This document shows, one piece after another, positions 1 through 7,185 of a stretch of 64,000 bases of DNA (positions are counted from its first letter, which is position 1; every line of letters begins with the position of its first letter). The stretch covers positions 5,985,001 through 6,049,000 of the forward strand of contig NZ_CP137573.1 of NCBI RefSeq assembly GCF_033343995.1, in the 5' to 3' direction. Under the pieces are notes generated by a model that was not told where the DNA came from, did not search any database, and saw nothing but the letters and a program-made list of their open reading frames with translations. This stretch comes from Streptomyces sp. HUAS YS2 (lineage in GTDB: Bacteria > Actinomycetota > Actinomycetes > Streptomycetales > Streptomycetaceae). A program made the translations under genes and the position numbers.

Positions 1-174
1 CAGGCCGACCAGCATCGCCTCGCCGTCGGTGAGCAGCAGCTCGGGGGCGAAGCTCCGCTTGGCGAGCCGGGCACCGAAGGACGACACCGGGGCCATCGCG
101 GCGGCCAGCACCTCGCCGTTGTCCCGCCACGCCTCGGCGCAGGCCACGACACAGTATTCCGCGCGGGTGATCAC
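1..174 (-). CDS. ipdB: IpdB, beta subunit of the steroid last-ring hydrolase (partial, cut by left edge)
   Basis: Only the first 58 codons are present. The GTG start at 174 overlaps the ipdA stop by 4 bases (GTGA), as expected for two translationally coupled subunits. The N-terminus reads MITRAEYCVVACAEAW and continues with NGEVLAAAMAPVSSFGARLA, which resembles the beta subunit of class I CoA-transferase-like proteins. In actinobacterial steroid degraders IpdA and IpdB together hydrolyse the last carbocyclic ring of the CoA-bound steroid remnant (COCHEA-CoA); despite the fold they are not true CoA transferases. The assignment rests on the short visible N-terminus and on the ipdA-echA20-SDR context, which matches the mycobacterial Rv3548c-Rv3552 block. 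Confidence 0.8.
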   Translation of the reverse strand, partial: MITRAEYCVVACAEAWRDNGEVLAAAMAPVSSFGARLAKRSFAPELLLTDGEAMLVGL

Positions 175-1052
175 TGCTGCTGCTCCTTGTGCCAGGCCTG
201 GACGGCGGTCTGGTAGTCGTGCTCGCTCGCGCCGGAGAGGAACCGCTCGGCGAACTCGGGCCAGGGGGTCGTCGCGTAGAGCTTCTGGAACGGCTCGTCG
301 CGGTCGTAGTCGGGGGCGCAGGACGTGAAGTGGGCGCCGTTCGGGGCCTCGACGACCCCGGTGACGGAGTGCCGGCTCACCAGCAGCGACTGTGGCGGCG
401 CGTCCTTGGTGAGCTCGGCCGTCTCGACGACCTGCTCGCAGGAGATGTACGCGGTGTCGGCGGCCTCGCAGAACAGGTCGTCGAAGTACGGGTCGGGGCC
501 CAGGTACTGGCCGTTGCCGAGCCGGTCGGCGCGGTTGAGGTGGACGAACGCGGCGTCCATGCGCAGGGCGGGGACGGCGACGAACTCCTCCCGCACGCCC
601 GCGTCGTTCGGGTACGGCGACGTCACCGTCCGCAGCTCGGGGTTGACCCGCATGACGTCGGAGCCGAGGCCGGCCCGGACGGGCATGAACGGCAGGCGGT
701 TGGCGGCGGCGTGCAGCCCCCACATGAACATCGCCTCGTCGATCTCGGTCAGCTCGAAGCCACCACGTTCGCGGGCGGCGCGGAAGTGCGGTTCGAGGGG
801 GATCGAGTCGAGCGTGGTGAAGGCGGCGACGAGCTTGCGGATCCGGCCGGCCGCGGCCAGCAGGCCGACGTCCGGGCCGCCGTACGAGATCACCGTGAGA
901 TCGGTGATCTCGGACCGGAGCAACGCTCTGACCAGGGCCATCGGTTTGCGCCGGGAGCCCCAGCCGCCGATCCCGAGGGTCATGCCGGAACGCAGCCCGG
1001 CCACCGCCTCGTCCGGGGTCATGGTCTTGTCGCCGGTGCTCTCGTCGGTCAT
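171..1052 (-). CDS. ipdA: IpdA, alpha subunit of the COCHEA-CoA ring hydrolase
   Basis: 293 aa, close to the usual length of IpdA (about 290). ATG at 1052 overlaps the echA20 stop by 4 bases (ATGA). The start is chosen for that overlap and because homology begins at MTPDEAVAGLRSGMTLGIGGWG, with the glycine-rich CoA-transferase alpha motif at residues 27-32. A much longer open frame upstream is only the shadow of echA20. With IpdB it would hydrolyse the last ring of the C/D-ring CoA thioester formed from HIP, giving a linear dioxo-acyl-CoA for beta-oxidation. It is third in a minus-strand operon echA20-ipdA-ipdB. An ordinary 3-oxoacid CoA-transferase subunit is the alternative, but the GGWGSRRKP segment and the neighbours favour IpdA. 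Confidence 0.87.
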   Translation of the reverse strand: MTDESTGDKTMTPDEAVAGLRSGMTLGIGGWGSRRKPMALVRALLRSEITDLTVISYGGPDVGLLAAAGRIRKLVAAFTTLDSIPLEPHFRAARERGGFELTEIDEAMFMWGLHAAANRLPFMPVRAGLGSDVMRVNPELRTVTSPYPNDAGVREEFVAVPALRMDAAFVHLNRADRLGNGQYLGPDPYFDDLFCEAADTAYISCEQVVETAELTKDAPPQSLLVSRHSVTGVVEAPNGAHFTSCAPDYDRDEPFQKLYATTPWPEFAERFLSGASEHDYQTAVQAWHKEQQQ

Positions 1053-1807
1053 GCCTGCCGCTCCTTCCCGAAGGTGTCCCGGACGCGGTCCGCGACCCCG
1101 CTGAGGTTGGCCTCGAAGGTGAAGCCCTGCTCGAAGCGGTAGCTGCGGCGTACGTCGACGGGGTCGATGCCGTTGATCGCGGCCTTCGCCAGCCGGATCA
1201 GATAGCCGTCCTTGCGGGCGATCTCGCCCGCCAACTCCAGGGCGGCGTCGAGCAGTTCTTCGCGCGGCACGACTTTCCAGACCGAGCCGTGCGCGTGCAG
1301 TTCGGCGGCCGTGGCGGTGCGCGAGGTGTAGTACAGGGCCCGCATCAGGTGCTGCGGCACCAGCCGGGCCAGATGGGTCGCGGCGCCGAGCGCGCCGCGG
1401 TCCAGTTCCGGCAGCCCGAAGGTCGCGTCGTCGGCGGCGACGATCGCGTCGGCGTTGCCGACGAGGCCGATCCCGCCGCCCAGGCAGAAGCCCTGCACCG
1501 CGGCGACGACCGGGACCTCGCACTCGTACACCGCGGCGAACGCCTCGGCGCAGCCGTGGTTGGCGCCGATGAGCGCGGAGTGCCGTCCCGAACCGTGTTC
1601 GCGCTGCATCTCCTTGATGTCGACGCCCGCGTTGAAGCCGCGGCCGGCGGCGGCGAGCACCACGCAGCGGATCTCGGGGTCGCGGCCGGCCGTGCGGACG
1701 GCGTCGGCGAGGTCGTACCAGCCCTGTACGGGCAGCGCGTTGACGGGTGGGAAGTCGACGGTGACGAGGGCGATGCCCTTGTCCGGGCTTGAGGTGGAGA
1801 CACCCAT
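1049..1807 (-). CDS. echA20: EchA20-type crotonase (steroid ring D hydrolase)
   Basis: 252 aa with the crotonase fold. The first oxyanion-hole loop lies in GFNAGVDIKEM (residues 57-67) and the second in GFCLGGGIGLVG (106-117). In steroid degraders EchA20 opens ring D of the indane-dione CoA intermediate just before IpdAB acts. I place the start at ATG 1807. An in-frame ATG at 1837 falls inside the 20-base palindrome 1828-1847, and a GGAAAGG ribosome site ends 14 bases before 1807. It is the first gene of a minus-strand operon with ipdA (ATGA overlap) and ipdB, divergent from two SDR genes. The same gene set occurs in mycobacteria next to kstR2. A generic enoyl-CoA hydratase is possible but less likely in this context. 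Confidence 0.85.
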   Translation of the reverse strand: MGVSTSSPDKGIALVTVDFPPVNALPVQGWYDLADAVRTAGRDPEIRCVVLAAAGRGFNAGVDIKEMQREHGSGRHSALIGANHGCAEAFAAVYECEVPVVAAVQGFCLGGGIGLVGNADAIVAADDATFGLPELDRGALGAATHLARLVPQHLMRALYYTSRTATAAELHAHGSVWKVVPREELLDAALELAGEIARKDGYLIRLAKAAINGIDPVDVRRSYRFEQGFTFEANLSGVADRVRDTFGKERQA

Positions 1808-1817
1808 GAGCGGATCA

Positions 1818-1870
1818 GCTACCTTTCCACCAAACATTTGTTAGGTGACTGCTTGGTGAGGAAAGGTAGC
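1818..1870. promoter_or_regulatory. Divergent control region with 20-bp palindrome (1828-1847) and mirrored ribosome sites
   Basis: The 68-base gap between echA20 and the SDR operon contains CACCnAACAnnTGTTnGGTG at 1828-1847, 16 of 20 positions symmetric, the size expected of a TetR-family operator. A second, perfect 11-base inverted repeat, GCTACCTTTCC (1818-1828) and GGAAAGGTAGC (1860-1870), frames it; its arms are the two divergent Shine-Dalgarno sequences. The palindrome differs from the KstR2 motif I know from mycobacteria and rhodococci (AnCAAGnnCTTGnT), so the regulator is not identified. No TetR gene is visible in the window. Confidence 0.65.
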
Positions 1871-1875
1871 AGCCG

Positions 1876-2640
1876 ATGGAGCTGGACGGGAGGGTCGCCG
1901 TCGTCACCGGTGGCACGCGGGGCGTGGGCGCGGGCATCGCCCGGGCCTTTCTGCGCGCCGGGGCGCGGGTCGTGGTCTGCGCGCGCCGACCGCCGGACGA
2001 GCCGGTCGAGGAGGGCGGCCGGGAGGCCGAGTTCCGGCCCCTCGACCTGCGGGACGACGGGGCGGTACGGGACTTCTTCGACGCCGTCGCGGAGTCGTAC
2101 GGGCGCCTCGACGTGCTGGTCAACAACGCGGGCGGGACGCCGTACCGGCTGCTCGGAGAGGGCGAGGCGGAACGGCACGCGCGGGTCGTCGGGCTCAATC
2201 TGACCGCGCCGCTGACCGCCACGCTCGCCGCCTACGAGCACCTCCGGGCGGCGCGCGGCTCGGTCGTGATGATCGGCAGCGTCAGCGGGACGCGGCCCTC
2301 GCCGGGGACCGCCGCGTACGGCGCCGCGAAGGCCGGGCTGGAGAACCTGGCCCGCTCGATGGCCGTGGAATGGGCGCCGGAGGTCCGGGTCAACACCCTC
2401 GTCCTCGGCATGGTCCGCACCGAGCTGTCCCACCTGCACTACGGGGACGAGAACGGGATCGCGGCGGTCGGCCGGACCGTCCCGCTGGGCCGGCTCGCCG
2501 AGCCGTCCGACATCGGCGAGGCCGCCGTGTTCCTCGCCTCGGACCGGGCGGGGTACGTCTCCGGCGCGTCGCTGCTCGTGCACGGCGGCGGGGAGCGTCC
2601 CGCCTTTCTGGATGCCGCAACTGTCAACAAGGAGAGCTGA
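1876..2640 (+). CDS. SDR family oxidoreductase (Rv3549c-like, steroid C/D-ring cluster)
   Basis: 254 aa classical short-chain dehydrogenase. The dinucleotide motif TGGTRGVG is at 11-18, NNAG at 83-86, the catalytic serine near 135-137, and YxxxK at Tyr148/Lys152. Ribosome site GGAAAGG lies 9 bases before the ATG. Its position, divergent from echA20-ipdAB and followed directly by a second SDR, matches Rv3549c and Rv3548c in the HIP degradation block of M. tuberculosis. The likely role is NAD(P)-dependent oxidation or reduction of a hydroxy or oxo group on the CoA-bound C/D-ring intermediate or on a beta-oxidation product. The exact substrate cannot be read from sequence. Confidence 0.8.
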   Translation: MELDGRVAVVTGGTRGVGAGIARAFLRAGARVVVCARRPPDEPVEEGGREAEFRPLDLRDDGAVRDFFDAVAESYGRLDVLVNNAGGTPYRLLGEGEAERHARVVGLNLTAPLTATLAAYEHLRAARGSVVMIGSVSGTRPSPGTAAYGAAKAGLENLARSMAVEWAPEVRVNTLVLGMVRTELSHLHYGDENGIAAVGRTVPLGRLAEPSDIGEAAVFLASDRAGYVSGASLLVHGGGERPAFLDAATVNKES

Positions 2641-2641
2641 G

Positions 2642-3520
2642 ATGGGAATCTGCGACGGACGGGTCGTGATCGTGACGGGCGCCGGACGGGGGCTCGGTAG
2701 GGCGCACGCCCTGGCGTTCGCCGCCGAGGGGGCGAAGGTCGTCGTCAACGACCTGGGCGTGGGGCTCGACGGGCGGCCGGGGCCGGACAGTCCGGCGGCG
2801 CAGGTCGTCGACGAGATCCGCGCGGCGGGCGGCGAGGCGGTCGCGCACGGCGGCGACATCGCGACGGGGGAGGGCGCGGCGTCGCTGGTGGAGACCGCGA
2901 TCGACGAGTTCGGCCGGCTCGACACCCTGGTCAACAACGCGGGCTTCCTGCGCGACCGGATGCTGGTCAACCTCGACGAGGACGACTGGGACGCGGTCAT
3001 GCGGGTGCATGTGAAGGGCCACTTCCTGCCGCTCAAGCACGCCGCCGCGCACTGGCGGGCGGCGTCGAAGGCGGGCCGCGAGGTGACGGCCCGGGTGATC
3101 AACACGACGTCCGGGGCGGGGCTGCTCGGCAGCGTCGGCCAGGGCAACTACGCGGCGGCGAAGGCCGGGATCGTCGGCCTGACGCTGGTCGCGGCGGCGG
3201 AGATGGGCCGGTACGGGGTGCAGGTCAACGCCATCGCCCCGGCGGCCCGGACCCGCATGACCGAGGAGGTCTTCGGCGGCCTGGAGGGCGCGCCGGAGGA
3301 CGTGTCCCCGCTGGTGGTGTGGCTGGGCTCGGCCGCCTCGGCGGGCGTCACGGGCCGCGTCTTCGAGGCGGAGGGCGGCCGCATCACGGTCATGGAGGGC
3401 TGGCAGCCAGGCCCGACCGCGAACCGCGACGGCCGGTGGACACCGGCCGAGGCGGGCGACACGACCCTGAAGCTCCTGGCCGACTCGAGGGACCCGAGGC
3501 CGGTGTACGGGGCGTCATGA
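2642..3520 (+). CDS. SDR family oxidoreductase (Rv3548c-like, 17beta-HSD4-type N-domain)
   Basis: 292 aa short-chain dehydrogenase. TGAGRGLGRAHA begins at residue 12, NDLGVG at 36-41 (typical of the peroxisomal multifunctional enzyme type 2 / 17beta-HSD4 dehydrogenase domain), NNAG near 98-101, and Tyr170/Lys174 in the YxxxK motif. ATG 2642 starts one base after the stop of the previous SDR, so the two are co-translated. Proteins of this subtype oxidise 3-hydroxyacyl-CoAs, which fits the beta-oxidation-like steps of HIP-CoA breakdown. It is the last gene of the two-gene plus-strand operon; a 444-base gene-free, repeat-bearing stretch follows. Confidence 0.8.
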   Translation: MGICDGRVVIVTGAGRGLGRAHALAFAAEGAKVVVNDLGVGLDGRPGPDSPAAQVVDEIRAAGGEAVAHGGDIATGEGAASLVETAIDEFGRLDTLVNNAGFLRDRMLVNLDEDDWDAVMRVHVKGHFLPLKHAAAHWRAASKAGREVTARVINTTSGAGLLGSVGQGNYAAAKAGIVGLTLVAAAEMGRYGVQVNAIAPAARTRMTEEVFGGLEGAPEDVSPLVVWLGSAASAGVTGRVFEAEGGRITVMEGWQPGPTANRDGRWTPAEAGDTTLKLLADSRDPRPVYGAS

Positions 3521-3964
3521 CGGAGCGGCGGCCGGGGCCGGGTGCCGTGGGTCGGGAACCGGGTGCTGGGGCCGGCGCCCGAGAGGCAGGCGCCAGCCGC
3601 CGCTCCGCGTCCGGACACCGGCCGTCGCGCCGGCCCCCGGGCCCGGACGTCGCGCTTGCGCGCCGACCCTGGGCGTCGGGTCCGGGCGCCGGCCTTCGCG
3701 CCGGCCTCGGCCGTCGGTCTGCCGCGCCGACTGCCAGGACGGCCGTTCGGCGGGGCGCCGCCTCCCGCGGCCCCTCACGTCGTGCCTCAGCAGTCGCGCC
3801 TGCGTGCCGACCCTGGGCTTCGGGTCCGGGCGCCGGCCTTCGGGCCAGGTCCGGGCGTCGGGTCCGTGTTCCTCGGGCGCCGGGGCCGGGCGCCGGCACT
3901 GGACGACAGGGCGGGCCGCCGGCCCGCCGCGCCGGGCGCCCGCCCGCCCCCGTCGCGTCTGCCG
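3521..3964. repeat. GC-rich intergenic stretch with a 51-bp imperfect direct repeat
   Basis: This 444-base gap has no credible gene; the open frames crossing it translate to Arg/Pro/Gly-rich low-complexity sequence. A block of about 51 bases occurs twice, at 3652-3702 and 3796-3846, both containing GCCGACCCTGGGC and GGGTCCGGGCGCCGGCCTTC. Shorter pieces such as GGGCCGGGCGCCGGC recur near 3884-3898. It lies between convergent genes, so it may act in transcription termination or simply be expanded GC-rich spacer. Confidence 0.55.
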
Positions 3965-4705
3965 TCAGGCGCGGCAGTGGAGCATTTCGAGGGGTGGGTT
4001 GGTATGGAAGTCCGCCCAGAAGTCCGGGCCGAACTCGCGCAGGCCCGCCTCCGAGACCGTCAGGGGGACCCAGGTCAGGTCGGTGAACCCGGCAGCCCGC
4101 AGGCTCTCCTCGTAGACCTCGCGGCGCGGGCGGTTGGCTACGAAGGAGACCGGCGGGTCGAGCAGGGCCGTGATCCGGACCTGCGGCCCGGTCTCGCCCT
4201 CCTCGCCGGTGAGCTCGCTGAGGAAGCCGTACTTCTCCGGCGTCGGCCCGTCGAAGCGGAAGTCGGGCGACTGGTTGAGCACGAAGAAGTCGGCGCCGGG
4301 CTTCAGGCTCCGGTGCACGTTGCGGCACATCCGCTCCGTCGTGGCGACGTCGCTCGCGTAGCTGAGCAGCTGCACCGCCAGGCCGATGTCGAAACGCTCC
4401 TCGAAGGACCGCAGTTCGGCCACATCGCCCACCTCGTAGCGCACACCCAGCGGATCGTTCTTCTCCAACTGCTGTGCCACCGCGACCATTTCGCCGGAGA
4501 TGTCGATGCCCAGCACCTCGGTGGCGCCGCGCCGCCGGAACTCCCGGCTGTAGAACCCGGTTCCGGACGCCAGGTCGAGGACCGACCTGCCCCGCACGTC
4601 CCCCACCATCGCCAGGAAGCTGGGCACCACCGCGTACTGCTCCAACGGGAGGGCCTTGAAGCCCTCGTACGCCTCGCCGATCTCGTCGTACTGCTGCACA
4701 CTCAT
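3965..4705 (-). CDS. Class I SAM-dependent methyltransferase
   Basis: 246 aa. SAM-binding motif I is VLDLASGTG at residues 42-50, followed by VLGIDISGEMV (motif II region), VGDVAEL and a post-motif ALDPPVSF segment. This is a Methyltransf_25/11-type fold of normal size. The substrate is unknown. It is transcribed as a single gene, divergent from an AraC-type regulator 297 bases away, with a palindrome about 20 bases upstream of its start. Nothing links it to the steroid genes on either side. ATG 4705 is preceded by AGGGGAGGACGGC, a clear ribosome site. Confidence 0.8.
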   Translation of the reverse strand: MSVQQYDEIGEAYEGFKALPLEQYAVVPSFLAMVGDVRGRSVLDLASGTGFYSREFRRRGATEVLGIDISGEMVAVAQQLEKNDPLGVRYEVGDVAELRSFEERFDIGLAVQLLSYASDVATTERMCRNVHRSLKPGADFFVLNQSPDFRFDGPTPEKYGFLSELTGEEGETGPQVRITALLDPPVSFVANRPRREVYEESLRAAGFTDLTWVPLTVSEAGLREFGPDFWADFHTNPPLEMLHCRA

Positions 4706-4726
4706 CGTGCCGTCCTCCCCTGTGGC

Positions 4727-4744
4727 TGGTCACGTACCGGACCA
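4727..4744. promoter_or_regulatory. 18-bp palindrome upstream of the methyltransferase
   Basis: The sequence reads TGGTCACGTACCGGACCA, symmetric at 14 of 18 positions (TGGTCnnGTACnnGACCA). It starts 21 bases before the methyltransferase ATG, where a repressor would overlap the promoter or leader. The rest of the 4706-5002 gap shows no other clear signal. The AraC-type regulator on the other side is the nearest candidate, though AraC proteins usually bind direct repeats. Confidence 0.4.
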
Positions 4745-5002
4745 CGGCCCCCCCGAAGCCCGGGGCATGCCGCGGCCTCTGGTTCGGCAGTCTGCCCAAA
4801 CCCGGACGGCCGTTCGTACTGGCGGAACCCACAAGAATCCGGACACCGTCCCGGTCGCCCGTACGAGCGGGAGGGGCTCGGGCGCTGCCTCGGCCCGTCC
4901 TTTCGCCGGCTCGTCGGCGAACACCGCAACGGACCGGGCCCGCCTGGGACAGCATGCGTCCTGACACTGAATCGCCGTCACGGGCGAGGCACGGGGGAAC
5001 GC

Positions 5003-5986
5003 ATGGGGGATCGCATGGGGCTGCTGGTTGCGTCGGATGACGTCGGGGCGGACGAGGAGCGCTTCGATTGGTTCTGCAAGACGGTGAACGACGAGGTGAT
5101 GCCCGTCATGCTCAGCACCCGGCATCCGGACGCCTTCCGGGCGAGCATCACGGACCTGGATCTGGGGGTGGTGCGGCTGACCGCTGTGGCCTGCTCGCCG
5201 GTGGACTCGCGCCGCACCGCGACGCACGTCCGGCGTGGCGATCCCGAGCACGTACAGCTGGCGCTCCTCACCCAGGGCGCTCTCGTGATCTCTCAGCGGG
5301 GCAACGAATCGGCGGTCACGGGGGGACTCGTGCTCACCGACACCTCACGGCCCAGCGAGGGGGCATGCACCGGCGGGCGGATCGAGTCGGTCCTCCTGCG
5401 GATCCCCCGTCAGGACCTGACGCTGAGCGCTGACCGGGTGGACAAGCTCCTCGCGCAGAACCTGGCCGCTGACGCGGGCTCGGGGGCCGTCCTCGCCGAC
5501 TTCCTGAAGTCGCTGGTCACCCACGGCCCGCACTGCCGCCCGGAGGAACTGTGCGCGATGGGGACCGTCGCCCTCGACCTGGCCACCGCGTTTCTCGCGC
5601 GCCGGCTCGGTGACCCCGGTCTGGCGCCTGTCGAGGCCCGAGCGCGGGAGACACTGCACCGGATCCACCGCTTCGTCGAGAACAATCTCGGCGACCCCGG
5701 CCTGACTCCGCAGCTGATCGCCGACCGGCACAACATGTCCCTGCGGCGTCTCCACGCCCTCTTCGGCGACCAGCCCCTGACCGTCTCGGCACACATCCGC
5801 CACAGCCGCCTCGAACACGCCCGGATCGACCTCGCATCGGCGGATCCGAGGAGTCGGTCCGTCCAGACGATCGCGGCCCGCTGGGGCTTCTCCAGCGCCA
5901 CCGGGTTCAGCCGGGCGTTCCGCGCCGCCTACGGCATCACCCCGTCCGAACACCGCGCGAACTCCCGTGCCACTCACGGCACTTAG
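5003..5986 (+). CDS. AraC family transcriptional regulator (AraC_binding_2 type)
   Basis: 327 aa. The N-terminal two thirds resemble the AraC-binding-like domain 2 found in NphR/FeaR-like regulators (NDEVMPVMLSTRHPDAFRASI near the start). The C-terminal 100 residues form the double HTH: LIADRHNMSLRRLHALF in the first and TIAARWGFSSATGFSRAFR in the second, ending ITPSEHR. The first of two close ATG codons (5003 and 5015) is used because GGGGGA stands 5 bases before it; the second is possible. Stop TAG at 5984. It is divergent from the methyltransferase. Regulators of this type usually control an adjacent catabolic or biosynthetic gene, so the methyltransferase is the natural but unproven target. 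Confidence 0.85.
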   Translation: MGDRMGLLVASDDVGADEERFDWFCKTVNDEVMPVMLSTRHPDAFRASITDLDLGVVRLTAVACSPVDSRRTATHVRRGDPEHVQLALLTQGALVISQRGNESAVTGGLVLTDTSRPSEGACTGGRIESVLLRIPRQDLTLSADRVDKLLAQNLAADAGSGAVLADFLKSLVTHGPHCRPEELCAMGTVALDLATAFLARRLGDPGLAPVEARARETLHRIHRFVENNLGDPGLTPQLIADRHNMSLRRLHALFGDQPLTVSAHIRHSRLEHARIDLASADPRSRSVQTIAARWGFSSATGFSRAFRAAYGITPSEHRANSRATHGT

Positions 5987-6134
5987 AGCACACAAACCCA
6001 GCACGCCCTGCACACTGCCGGGCGCCGCCCAGCCCTAGATTCTCCGCTGAAGAGAGCACCACAGCGTGAGTTGCGGCGGCTGCTCATGGCGTGCGTGCCG
6101 ATGGGTTGACCATTCATCGAAGGGGAGACATCGC

Positions 6135-6551
6135 ATGTCTGGACTGTTCGGCAAGGTGGCGGCCGTGGCGGCCGCGGCGACGGCGGTCGTGACGCTGGCG
6201 GGGGCGCCCGCGAGCGCGGCGGAGAACGCGTACAACACGCGGAGTGTGTGGCTGGACGGCGACCCGATCGAGACCGACGCCGAGGCGTGCACCAGCAGGA
6301 GCATCTACCTGGCCAGCGGTTGGTACACGTGGACGCAGATCTTCGGGGCCGCCCGCACGCCGTCCCGCGATCTCTACCTGGCCGCGGGCACCTACACGTG
6401 GACCGACTGCATCAAGCCCCACAGCGGGTCCTACGAGCAGAAGTCCAGCCTGTACCAGCCCGGTTACCAGCCGGCGTACCTCAACGACCCGAAGTTCACC
6501 GCGACGCGGGCCACGTACACCTTCGGCTCGGAGCTCGACCCGCACTTCTGA
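6135..6551 (+). CDS. Small secreted protein with an internal repeat
   Basis: 138 aa, family not recognised. A Sec signal peptide is clear: a Lys7 n-region, an Ala/Val-rich core at 8-22, and a likely cut after ASA at residue 28. The mature part (about 110 aa) has two matching segments, SIYLASGWYTWT (56-67) and DLYLAAGTYTWT (79-90), and two cysteines (52 and 92) that could form a disulfide around them. Aromatic residues are abundant. AGGGGAG lies 7 bases before ATG 6135. It is probably an extracellular protein, single gene, convergent with marR. The YTW repeats suggest a compact beta-structure; no catalytic motif is visible. Confidence 0.8.
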   Translation: MSGLFGKVAAVAAAATAVVTLAGAPASAAENAYNTRSVWLDGDPIETDAEACTSRSIYLASGWYTWTQIFGAARTPSRDLYLAAGTYTWTDCIKPHSGSYEQKSSLYQPGYQPAYLNDPKFTATRATYTFGSELDPHF

Positions 6552-6553
6552 TC

Positions 6554-6579
6554 GACCCCCGGGGTGACACACCCGGGTC
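6554..6579. terminator. Imperfect hairpin between convergent genes
   Basis: GACCCCCGGGGTG pairs with CACCCGGGTC with small bulges. It stands just past the stop of the small secreted protein, before the convergent marR gene, where a shared terminator is expected. No T-tract, as is usual in Streptomyces. Confidence 0.4.
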
Positions 6580-6602
6580 CGCCGAGGCGGCGAGCCCAGG
6601 CC

Positions 6603-7070
6603 CTACTCGGCCAGGCGCTTCGCCGCCTCGCGCTGGCGCGCGGTCGCGCCGGTGAGGAAGCGGGTGACCGTCTCCAGCTCCTCCGTCGTGAACTCCTCGT
6701 AGAGTTCGTACACTTCGCGGGCCCAGTCCTCGAAGAGCGGGGCGAGCTCGGCGAGTTTCTCGGGGCGCGGTTCGACGAGCACCCGGCGCTTGTCCGTCGG
6801 GTGCTTCACCCTGCGCACGAAGCCCTTGCGTTCGAGCCGGTCGACGAGCCCGGTCACCGAGGCGGGCGCGAGGCCCGAGTGCTCGGCCAGCTCCTTCGCC
6901 GTGAGCGCGCCGTGCCGCTCGAGCAGGTCGAGCGTCTTGGTCTCGGTGGCGCCCAGGTCCTGCTTCGCCGCGACCGCCGTGTGGAAGGCGACGGAGGCGG
7001 CGCTCGAGTCGCGGCCGGCCTCGGTGAGGGCGGCGATCACCTCGGCGCGGCGGGAGTTCTGCTCGCTCAT
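6603..7070 (-). CDS. MarR family transcriptional repressor
   Basis: 155 aa. The winged helix is visible in ETKTLDLLERHGALTAKELA, then HSGLAPASVTGLVDRLERKG (recognition helix) and the wing DKRRVLVEP; the flanking helices for dimerisation are present. It is divergent from an MFS exporter gene, and the 115-base gap holds two copies of TTTCGTT-N6-AACGAAA, almost certainly its own operators. The expected role is ligand-relieved repression of itself and of the exporter. ATG 7070 is chosen; upstream AGCTGCCTCC is a weak ribosome site, so the start is reasonable but not certain. Confidence 0.9.
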   Translation of the reverse strand: MSEQNSRRAEVIAALTEAGRDSSAASVAFHTAVAAKQDLGATETKTLDLLERHGALTAKELAEHSGLAPASVTGLVDRLERKGFVRRVKHPTDKRRVLVEPRPEKLAELAPLFEDWAREVYELYEEFTTEELETVTRFLTGATARQREAAKRLAE

Positions 7071-7091
7071 GGAGGCAGCTTCTCATAAATA

Positions 7092-7111
7092 TTTCGTTCG
7101 GTAGAACGAAA
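7092..7111. promoter_or_regulatory. MarR operator, copy 1
   Basis: A perfect inverted repeat, TTTCGTTC-ggta-GAACGAAA, sits 21 bases upstream of the marR start. It shares TTTCGTT-N6-AACGAAA with copy 2, so it is read as the autoregulatory site. Confidence 0.8.
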
Positions 7112-7141
7112 GGGTTGCGATCACGCGTGCCCGTGTGTCAG

Positions 7142-7173
7142 CTTTTATTTCGTTAGGGCGAACGAAATAAAAG
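7142..7173. promoter_or_regulatory. MarR operator, copy 2
   Basis: A perfect 13-base inverted repeat, CTTTTATTTCGTT and AACGAAATAAAAG, around a 6-base spacer, 12 bases before the MFS start. It is unusually AT-rich for this genome, so it probably overlaps the exporter promoter core. The central 20 bases match copy 1. Confidence 0.85.
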
Positions 7174-7185
7174 AGGGGTCACGCC

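Noticed and set aside
1837..1839. ATG at 1837 as the echA20 start
   Set aside because: It falls within the palindromic operator and adds ten residues without similarity to crotonases; ATG 1807 is better placed.
1828..1847. KstR2 operator in the ipd promoter
   Set aside because: The palindrome has AACAnnTGTT at its centre, not the CAAGnnCTTG of known KstR2 sites, so the name was not applied.
3542..5986. An 814-codon plus-strand frame ending in the AraC gene
   Set aside because: Its first two thirds are Arg/Pro/Gly-rich, run antisense to a good methyltransferase gene and through repeats; only the part from 5003 matches a protein family.
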